Part shown: one piece after another, positions 25,506 to 36,200 of the stretch
Layout: every line of letters begins with the position of its first letter
Numbering within the stretch: the stretch's first letter is position 1
NCBI GenBank assembly: GCA_009767595.1
Contig: VSDK01016260.1
Span: 8,844 to 72,843 of the forward strand
Length of the DNA stretch: 64,000 nt
Origin: Symbiodinium kawagutii
Taxonomy: Eukaryota; Sar; Dinophyceae; Suessiales; Symbiodiniaceae
Direction of reading: 5' to 3'
Translations under genes and position numbers: made by a program
Notes under the pieces: model-generated
What the model saw: only the letters and a program-made list of their open reading frames with translations
What the model was told of the DNA's origin: nothing
Database searches by the model: none

Positions 25506-26078
25506 GTGATGTTATTGGGAGGCAGGCCGAAGACATGCAGCGTTGAGAAGGGGGAGGGAGAAGCTGCAGTGGAGAACAGGTCTTCTGCCAAGGGCCAACA
25601 TGGAGCCAACCACAGTGGGTATAGGGAGCGAGAGAGAGAGATTGAAAGAGAAACATCTTCCGTGGAGAGGCCTCATCATTGTTGCTCTGTACTTTTTCAA
25701 GGTACATGCTGAGTCAAGACCGAGACCTTTGGAAGCACTCCCAACAGGACACCTTGCATCCTTTGTTGGTTTGGCTAAGATCGTTTCCACCAAAAAAAAC
25801 AAACAATAAGAACAAATGAGGAGTTGACAGGAGTTGATAGGAGTTGATAGGAGAGCGAGGTCGATAGGAGTTCTCTTCAAGATCCGCTTCTTGTGCAGAA
25901 ACTCAAAGCACGAGGGTCCAAGGTTGTTGGTACAAAGTGGGTGCACCTACAAGTCAGCTGCTGTGTTTTTGGACTGAAGGACTCTTCAGCGCTTGTCTAC
26001 AGCAGAGATCTCAGTTCTCCTTTCCATGTGCCCTTCCAACCCATGACTACTGGGGGATGTTCGCCTCCAAGGAGAGGT

Positions 26079-26160
26079 GCTCAATCGTTTGAATGCCGAT
26101 CTACGGGAGGTGCGCCTTGCAACTGCCAAGCTCAGTACAGATCTCAACATCAAAGCGCGG
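26079..26160 (+). CDS. Candidate coiled-coil exon
   Basis: The plus frame reads VLNRLNADLREVRLATAK and then LSTDLNIKAR, a regular helical pattern, after an AG acceptor and before a gtgttt donor. It might be an upstream exon of the helicase gene or of a separate gene; I found nothing to decide. Confidence 0.35.
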
Positions 26161-27266
26161 GTGTTTCCGTTTGTCAAAGTCTGCATCTCAACTTCTCAAT
26201 GATCTTCACTTGGATGTAGACTTCCCCCTAAGTCGAAGGATTTCCACTTGCGTGCTAGCGTGTTTCCGAGTGTACTTCTGAAGAAAAAAGCAAAGCCAAT
26301 TTCGATTGTTGAGTTGGGCTTCTTGGATTTGCACCTTTGAATCCATGTCACAGCATTGGGATCATTTCCACCCAATCATTTTGCGTGATGTTGAGCCCGT
26401 ATTCGATCGAGCCGCAATGAACCGGCACACTTCGAGCTCTTACAACGCCTACCTTAAGCCTATTTGCAGGTTCTGGTAGGGTTGGATGTCCGCACTGTGA
26501 AGGAGAGTCATTTTCAAATAATGTGGACGCACACACACAAACAGAGGATGCGGGATGCCTTTCGGACCCTCCATACTTTTTGCTTCAAGATGTGTGCTTT
26601 TTTGGAGACAAGCTAGACCGTATATCAGGATAAACCTGCAAACATTGACTTGGTGCCGAATGACAGCATGGGCCTCAGTGTTTGGAAACTGACAGTGACC
26701 TGTACACATTTCTATTACATTCGCAGATTGATCTTAAAAATTTGCCAGCTGGGTCTGGCAGACTTTGCTGCAAAAAGGAGAATGAAGAGTACAGGACAAT
26801 GACCAGGCACCAGTAGATGGACAAGTGCCACATGTGAGAAGTTCTTGAGGCCTGAAGGATTTGAACGAGGTTGTCGGAGGCTCAGATTGCAAGATTTCGA
26901 CTGTTGATACTTGAGGCACTTTTTCTGCCGGGACTGATGCAAAATATCTTGGGAAGCAAGCCTTTCTTGGAAAGCTTACATAATCTTATGTATACATGCT
27001 GAATCATGTTGAGATGTTGAGGTATAGGTAAAACTCAAATTGTGCACTGCAAAGTATCCGAGGTCGTAAAAATGAAGGCCCGAGTCAAAGCCGTCAAAGC
27101 ATTTTCCACAGATGACTGGGGGCTGCCACAGGCGGCGCTGCCTTCAAAAGGCTTTGGTGACGGAAGTGCGCACAATGAGGAGGTTCCAAAGCAAAGTTGA
27201 GTCACTCTTTCAGTTCTCGATGTGATCTTTGCTTTGGAAATGCAGTGCTCTTGCTGTGTCCTGCAG
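26161..27266. other. No gene recognised
   Basis: Open frames without known motifs; presumably intron or intergenic DNA before the helicase exons. Confidence 0.35.
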
Positions 27267-30200
27267 GTGGTTCGGCTACGCCGCGAAGAGCGTGGCATGC
27301 CGAAGGCTTGGTTTGGACCTGATTGGATCGAGGAGGAGCGGAAACGTCACCTGGTCATTGGTCATGGGCTCGGGATCTGGTGACGAGGTAGGCGGGGTCA
27401 CCATCATGTCACCCCATGCAGGACAACTACACCTTCAAACGTGCCATTGTGAACAAGCTTCCCATAGCGCAACACAAGGACTGCTCAAATGACTTGGTTC
27501 TTTTCGGAAAAATGCGAGCAGCTTGGGTGGTGAGGACGAAATCACAAAGCTGATCAAAGACAATCAGATTGTGTCTGTTGCTCAGATGGTCGACCGTCTT
27601 TGTGCATGACGATCGCCAATCTTTGACCAGTGCGGTGCACTTACAACTCTAGTCCAGGTTGATTCAAGGCGAGACTGGCTGCGGCAAGACGACGCAGGCA
27701 GTTCTGACCTGCTTATAGTGTTTTGCGAGTTCCAGGTACGAAATCGTCCAAATTTGCATCAGTTATTGTGTTTTTTTTGTCATGTAGCTATGATTATATC
27801 CTTTTCCTCCAAGAAATTTGTTTGTGATTGCTTTCTCCCGAAACGAAGCGGCAGAGGAAAGTGATGGAAAATGCAATACTGAAGCAGAGAATGTGTGCTG
27901 CCCTATCCTTTTTGTGGTTGGATTGAAACATGACAATGACAGGTCCCACAATACATTTTGGAGGCGCGCATGCCGTCAAAAGCGAAGCTATCCTGATGTC
28001 TCAGCTGACTGGGGCAAAGAGTAGTTTCACTTTGCATATTTCTCTAGCCTCAAATTTGATGAACCCTTCTGGAATCTTGACACTTATCTTATCTTGTCAT
28101 TCATATCACTTACTTAGATTTCTCTGAGAAATTCAGTGCTAATTCAGTGTTCGGAACTGAGTTTCGGGAACACTTCAGTGATTTCCCTACTGTTTCCTTG
28201 AGTTCCATGGAAGGAAAAGGTGTGTTCCTCCAAAGTGGAAGCGTTTTCCTCCCGCAAAATCTGCTTGGATCTGCTTGGGCTCCTGAGGCTGCCGTGAAGG
28301 CGCAGGCCGAAGCCAAGCAGCCGAACAGCCGCAACGCGGATCTGCGGCGGCCGGCGCGCCCCGTGGGGACGCAGGCATCGTGGTGACGCAGCCCCGGCGC
28401 ATCGCCGCCATCACCGTGGCTAAGCGCGTGGCCGAGGAACTCGGGGAGAAGGTGCCGCGCCCAAGTGGGGAGTGGTAGCACCAGAGCCTTGCGATGGAAA
28501 TGAGATGATAACCGTTGTGATAAGCATTTCGTTAATTTTTTTAAGGGGGAAAGTCCAAGCATCTCGTTGTTCAAGGGGAAAATCGAACTAAGCAGCTACG
28601 CAGTTAATTTCACTTGTAACAGAAAGAATCAATTAGGCACGGATATTGAAATTGACGCAGGCTATGCATTGAATAGCCACTATTCTTTACCGATACATTA
28701 ATTTTTGGAATTAAGACACACACACACACTCACACACACACACACACGCAAAAACGATTGAATTCAAGTCATCGACAGTTTTGATCCTGGCAATGAAGTA
28801 TGTTTGAAGACGAAAAATATTTTTCGAGCAGTAGACTAAAGTACTCTTCATGGCCTGAGGCTGACAAGTCACTTTTCAACCAGAGTGCCTGTTACTGTGA
28901 ACGTTCCAAGGGAGGTAACGTTCCAAGAGAGGTGGAAACGGCATGATCTTTCCTGTTGGCCCACGAGGTTGGAGAAGGCGTTGTCGGCTACAAAATACGT
29001 GGAACTACCGACCGAGACTCAGAAGTGTGACTGAAACTGCTCGTCAGAAGATATGGTGTCAGTGCAGACTTTTCACCTCGTTCGTGGTTGTGATCTTGAA
29101 TTCAGACCGCAGTGCAGGTAGCTGGCCCCAAGTGCAAGTTGCTCTTTTGCACCACAGGAGTGATCTTGCCGAGAGCTTGGACACATGCGGTTTTTGAGAG
29201 CTGTACTGAGAGCCATATCACAGGACCATGAGACTACATGGAGCAGTTGGCATTTCATGGAAACTCCATCACAAGTATGACGATCTGCGATGGTCTGCAA
29301 AGTCTTCCTCTTGCTTTTTTTCGGCAAAATGAGGACTCATTTCTTGCAGTTTTTATCTTCAGATTCGTTGTCTGAGGCGCAGACTGGCCAACGAGGGCGC
29401 AAAGTTTATGTTCAGCCCGAAGACAGTTCCTTGCCCTTGATTCCTTGATTGGCTGCCAAGGATTCCAAGGGTTCCAAGGGTTCCAAGGATCAGAATCTTC
29501 CGCTCCAAAACAGAAAGGTATATATATATATATATATAAAGATATAAAAAGCACTTGTCAATGCACCTCCTGGGGAGCTGTCAGACTTGGACCTTCTTTG
29601 TGCCCCCAGGTTACTCACCTGCTTGTAGATGAGGCGAGAAAGCAACAGAACTTTTTTGAGTGGTGTGTACATGTGGTAACCAACATGTAATTGATTACAT
29701 GGCAGCAAATGTAGAGTTCTTGACATTCATATTTTCCATCAGAAACGTGTTGCAGGTTCATGAACGCGGCGTTGAAACAGATTTTATGCTCACGTTTCTG
29801 AAAGAGGTCGGGATCATAAGGGCATGATTTGAACATGTCGCCTATCTTGTAGAACTGTGTCGGTTTTTGTCAGCTACTGAAGTTTTTCGAAGACTTTGAT
29901 TTTTGATCTGCTGGAAACCCCGAGTCCGAGCCTGACCGTTGGCTTCCAGTGTCAAGTTGTTGGCAGTCTGGTCCAATCTGATCTTGGAGAAAGTTCTTTT
30001 GGATGGTTCAGATAGCAATCAGCAGAAGTCTAGGCTTCCAGACGGGATTCGTCTCGTCATTTTTACAGTGTTAGATTGTGCTGCCAAGCAAGGGTTGCCG
30101 AAGACTGTCTTCCGACAGGTCCGTTCTGTGCGCCCAAACCTGCGAGTGGTACTCATGAGTCAGATGCTTAATCATGATGCTTGGAAACATTTCTTGAAGG

Positions 30201-33200
30201 GTGTGAGCTGCGTGGAAGACTTGAGCTCCAAAAGTTGGCACCCATCGAGTGAAGGCACAAGCCTCAAGCAGGAAAAGCTTGGAATTTTTCCGGGCTCCAC
30301 TCACCTCCAGCTTCACTCTGTGACATATGGTGGGGATTTGTAGAGATTCACCGGTACGATTGGAACTTGCCCGATGACTGACCAAACTCCTGATTCACTT
30401 AAACATGCAAACTGATATTGTTTAAGTTTCTTGATTTGATTCCAAGATATTCCAAGTTTTAGCCAATTTTTTGCCTTGGCATGACGCTATCCTGTTCTGA
30501 GGTGCCACAATGGACACCGAGTGTTTCCTGAAGTACTTTAGCACAGGACCCAAAGACCAAAGCACTGGGAGCACTGCAACGACCACTGCAGGAATGTATG
30601 CAACAGCTTGCAAAGTACTTCAGTAAGACAACTGAAAAGTACTTCAAAGCGATATTTTACGAAATGGGCAAATAAACTTTGAATCTTCTACACCGACTCT
30701 TCTCAATCCAGGCTGTGTTACCAGTACAGAAGAGCATGTCTCTGCTTCAGCCATACCTCTTTTCTTGAGCCCTTGAGTTACATGCATTTCTTCTTTAAGT
30801 CTCATCACATCTCTATCATGTATGGAGTTGACATCACATGTATGTTTTGCTGAAGCCATTTGAACCCAAATGTATAGTGGAATCACTTAGAAGCTGCTGT
30901 GCGAGCGCTCAATCCAACACATGTCCTGAGCACTTTCCGATGACGAGTCAAGGCTATCCCAACCCTGCCCAGCTCAAGGCTCCAGAAATGGATGAAAAAA
31001 CTGAAGGGAGGCAGGACGTTGCGTCCGACGTCTCTGAAGTCAGATACAGTTTGAAAGATCCGCTCAAGTTCGCTGGATTTCTTCAAGATGCAGATGTGCG
31101 GCTCATTCGCGCCAAGTCCTTTGCTGATTTGCTTGTTTCCAAGCAGCCTTTGCCACGCCGCCAAGAAGCGGAATCCCAGACCTTCACATATGACGGACAA
31201 ACCCAGACCGCCCTGGTGACCCACGAAGAGGTTGAACGCTGGGCCAAAGGTGATCGCAATGCCATCATTTGTTCCATTTCCCATGCGTGGGAAACGCGTG
31301 AGCATCCGGATCCTTGCAGATACCAACTGCAGCAGATCGTGAACCAGACTAGCCTCTTTGAAGCTGGTTTCCAAGCTGAGGTTTGGATCTTCTACGACTA
31401 TGTGTCGTTATTTCAATATGAACGAGATCCTGGCCATCAGCAGTGCTGCATCGGAAGAGCAATGCAGAACATGCACATCATGTACTCACATGAGTGCAGC
31501 ATGACGCTCAGAATCGAGAGTCTTACTCCAGAGGACGTGTGGGAAGCAACAAAGCGAAATGAGAAGGAGCTGATTTCTGTTTTTGATGCTGACAGCAAAC
31601 GCATCATGGCCAAACCGCTGAAGGATTTAGTGGAGAATCGCAACAAATATTTGGAAAGAGGGTGGTGTATGGCAGAGATCGAGTGGTCTTCTCTCAGAAG
31701 GGTCAATCTACAACATCGGCGTATTGACGGAACAGATTCTGAGGAAGACAAGTCTGATTTGAGCTCCAGAATGCCAATGACCCCTGCCAACTTCAGAGAA
31801 AAGATGGAAAGGGCAAAGTTTACTCACAGATCCGATTCTGAAAGTGTGATCCAGCTCCAGGAGAAAATTTTTTACGAAAAAGTGACCACGTGTGAGTGCT
31901 TAGTCTTGGAAAGCTTACCAGCCAGCCAAATTTTGGCCTTGGCAGACGCTTTGCCTCTCTACGGCAATCTGAAGAACCTGAAGATGACCAAGTACCAGTG
32001 CAATGAAGAAGAGGCCAGTGCTTTCGGTACGGCCTTAGCAGCCACCTCCGTCAGGAAACTTGAAGTCCTGTCGCCCGAGGGCGAGAGCGTACGCTTCATG
32101 GGGAAGGCCATTGCGCTGGCCTTGAGTAGCAACAACTCAATCCGCGACGTCAGCTTGCAGGGCAATGTAGCGTACCCTGGAAGTAGCTTCGAAGCTGCGC
32201 AGGCCCTCGCAAAAGTCCTGAAAGTAAATAAGTCAGTCCAGAAGCTCGATTTAATGTGCATTGAAATTGGCCCAGGGGGAGCCAAGGCCGTTGCAGAGAC
32301 ATTGAAAGTCAACAAGTCTCTCACGGAAATCAACATGGAGGCCAACCAAATCGAGGCAGACGGAGCAAAGTCGATCGCAGAGGTACTCAAGCTGAACAAC
32401 ACGATCCGAAACATCAATTTGAACAACAATAAAATTGGCACCGAGGGAGCCCAAGTCATTGCCGAGGCTTTGCAGGTGAACAAGTCTATCAGGGACATCA
32501 GCTTGGTGTACAATAGAATTGGCCCCGGGGGAGCAAAGGCAATCGCAGAGGCGCTAAAGGCGAATGGTTCGGTACAGAACATCAATTTGGCAGTCAATTT
32601 GATTGGGCCAGATGGAGCGAAGGCCATTGTGGAGGCCCTGACGGTGAACACTACGATCCTGAACATCCAATTACATTCCAACCAACTTGGGCCAGGACAA
32701 GCCGCGGCGTTGCAGGCAGTGAGAGAAATTTTGAAAAGAAACAGCACGACAAGCAATTTGGAGGACAAGGTTGGCAGGAACGAGGAAGGAAACCAAGACC
32801 AAGCTTCAGGCAGAGAACCGCTCGAAATGCCGATACGAGTGAAGGGACTGGCAAAGCATCTGAAAAGCAACAAATCTCTTGGTGAAATTCAGTTGCAGTC
32901 ACAAAACATTGGCCCAGAAGAAGCCAAGGTCTTGGCCGAGGTCCTGAAGCTGAACACCTCCATCCACACACTCAGCTTAGGTCAGAATCCACTTGGGGAT
33001 GAGGGATGCCAGGCAATTGCAGCGGCTTTGAAGATGAACAGTGCCATCGAAAAACTCTTCTTGTTTGAAGGCAACATTGGTCCAGAAGGAGGAAAGGCCT
33101 TGGCAGAGGGACTAAAGGTCAACAGCTCCGTTCGCTTTGTCAACTTCCGATCCAATGATGTTGGAGATAAAGGCATCAAGGCACTGCAGGAAGTGATCGA

Positions 33201-36200
33201 GGAGAAGAAGAAAATGGGTGTCCTGCTGGAGGTGTGGGCGAATGGCATCTGAAAAGCACCAGCTCACTCCGCTTTTTGCAGAGAATCTGCCAGCACAGCC
33301 TAAAAAAAGAAACCAGATGCTGCAAAGAAAGTAAAGCTTTTTGCAGCGTTGGCGCTTTGTCTTCTTTGCTGCTGAAAGCAGCGAGCTTTGCTGAACTTAA
33401 AATGGACTTCCCCATATGCTTCCATGATCTTTTGATTTTGAGACCCGTCTTGTCAGCCGAGGCTTGCCAGCAAGTGTTGCCAGTGTGGCACAGCGCTCAT
33501 TCTGCAGCTGAGGGAGCTAAAGGAGTGATATCATTGTAGCAGTATCCCTTGTCACACCTTCTAACCCCTGAAATCTGAACAGTTGATAGAAACGGGTATA
33601 GAGTGCAAACTATGCACTGACGCTGTTGTAGTCACAGGTCTGCTTCCGATGTCATCAGACCTTGTACTTTCACACACACACACATGTCACACACACACAC
33701 ACATACTGCGCACCCAGGGCGATGTGGTCAAGCCGCCCATGGTTGTATGTTCGGGGCCCTGGCCTGCTGACGCTGAATACGCTGAAGTGTTTTGTTTTCG
33801 TTTGCAGCATTGGACGTTTTGAACGTCTTTTTTTCCTGCTTTCCCGGCATGGTTGAAGACACTTCGCTGCTCTGGTGGAGCGCATTCTTTGCTCCAGTGC
33901 AATCACATCACGGGTCCCCACTGTTGCCATTTTCCAAGGTCCCGCATTTTGTCATCCGGTGGTTGGACTCCTCAGAGCTCAGTCTTCAGAGTTGGCCTCG
34001 AAGGGTATGTTTGTTTTTATCGTTTTTAGTGATCTGTTTTATTTTGGTTCCTTAGGTTTAAAAGGGTAAGAGACCAGCAGATAGCAGAAGTGTATTTGTG
34101 ACATTTTTGGTTGCTTGAAGTTTTTGGTGGTGGCATAGATTCTTGGATTCAGTATCGGATGCAATGTTTTCGGATTATCAGTCCAAGCGGCTTTTCGGAT
34201 GTAATTTCCAGTAGTTCGTCTGGAGTCCATGTGCCATTGCACTGCCGCAAATTGCAGGTACACATGACAGCAAGATATAAGACTCCATCATGACAGAACC
34301 CATGATACGCTACAGCACGAAGTGTGAAGTTTTTGAAGTTGGCAATTCATGCTGCAAGGTTTTCATGTGCAACTCATGGGCCCACAGCTCTTGTTTGTCG
34401 GTAAAATGGCTCCGCTGTTTTTGATCACCCAAAAAGCAAAAAACTAATCATTGACGCAACGTGCACATTGTTGAAGGAGGCAATTCTTCATTGTATTCCA
34501 CGAGAGTTGCATCATTCCATTCCTAGCGTGATGGAGGTTTCCATCTCTTTGACTCTTTCCAGCTATTGAGAGTGTGAGGCTGAGTGCTACCTGGAGACCA
34601 TCAACACGCGATTAGGCGCCTTCCAAGGGACTCAGTCGCAGACGAATGTCCTTCTATGTAGTCTTCTAAGGAGCAGATGCGAGAAATTCTGGAGCAGATC
34701 CATTTAGACTTGGTGTTGTGGCGGCAGAACCAGCAGGTGGCCCACTTGGGCAAGATTTCTTTCTGAGCCATGCGCAGGTCGGAATCGCTCACCAGAGGCA
34801 AAGAGCTCGGGCCACAGTTCTTCAGTGCTCAGTGAGTTGCTCGGTGGAACCCAAATGGTTTGGGACTTGGTGGATCCGTCGAAACCGACCTCGCTCAGCC
34901 GGCTGTGGATCACACATTGCTGTGGCTTGCAGAGCTGCTTAGGCCCAGATGCGCTGCGAAGAGAGCCAACTGCGATGTGATGTGCTTGGCAGTTTCGGAA
35001 CTCATCAATTCTTCAAGGGATCAGAAGCGCAGCTCAAAGCGCAGCAAGCGCAGCTTGCACCTTGCCCTGGTGAAAGCAGTCGAACACCGAGGTCCGAGAG
35101 CGACGGCATTGACTACGATCTCATCCTGAAGATTATGGAAGAGTCTGAGAGCTCAAGAACTTGCGAAGTCCTGGGGGGTCCCCGTGTTATACACCTCACT
35201 ACTTTCTCAGCGGCATCCGTTGAAGCCGTGCATTTGGGGATCCAACTTGGAAGGACATCTCCCTATCGACCTCCAAGACTTACCATTCATTGAATCTGCT
35301 CCGAGGATCGAAACGTCGCCGGATGGTGCTTGGACTTTTGCCCCTGAGTCAATGAGATCCATCCCGAAGGACAGAGGCCTTGAGGTGTTCTCTTAATGTT
35401 TGCGGAGCTTGGCGACACACATCACTTTCAAAACCACACAACCAATTCATCACAACCAAATTCCCTTCCATGGCGCCAAAAGGACCCCCGGAAAGGCGCA
35501 GTCTTGGTTTTCCTGCCTGGTTTGGGCGAGATCACGCAACTCATGTCAGATCCTTGTGACGTTGCGAATGACCAGAGATCACTCTGTGAAAGGCATATGT
35601 ATTCATTTGATTTGTTCTTATAGAATCTTATACAATTTTATACATTTGTTTGTTTTGTTTTGTTTGATGTTTCAGCGGTCTCCCAGTTCATCCTCCCAGG
35701 TCGAAGTTGGCAGATGACAGCAAAATGGCGTCAAAGTGGTGGGTCCTGCCACTCCATGCGAACCTGCCTCCGGAGGAGAAAATGGGACCACCGATGCCAT
35801 GAGTTTTGGGCTAGGAGAGTCTCGAAATGAAACAAACTGGAAACCAGTAGAGACAGCATGTTGTTTCTATGCAGCTTGACCTGTAGCGGAGAGGGTTCAC
35901 GGATGGCAAGAAATGAGTTGCAAGTTGATGCAAGTTGCACCATCTGACTGCAACTCTCTGCGCATGACGCGCGCATGTGAGGAGCAACAAGCTTGCTTCA
36001 ATGTGACACTGCCTGCAGGTGGGGACTCCATTTTCTCAGGGTATTTTCATTTGGGAATCGCTTAAACAGCCTCAAGATTGCGCAGCGAAGCAAAGAGATG
36101 TGTAAAGTGTACCATCTGCCTATAGTAGAACACACGCACTCAAATGATTATATATATATTATCCAGTATGAATGATGGTAAATGTATATGCACACACACA

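Noticed and set aside
29610..29660. A degenerate helicase motif II reading DEAR
   Set aside because: A GC donor after GATGAG and an AG acceptor at 29,755 give DEVHERG, so the apparent loss is unspliced intron.
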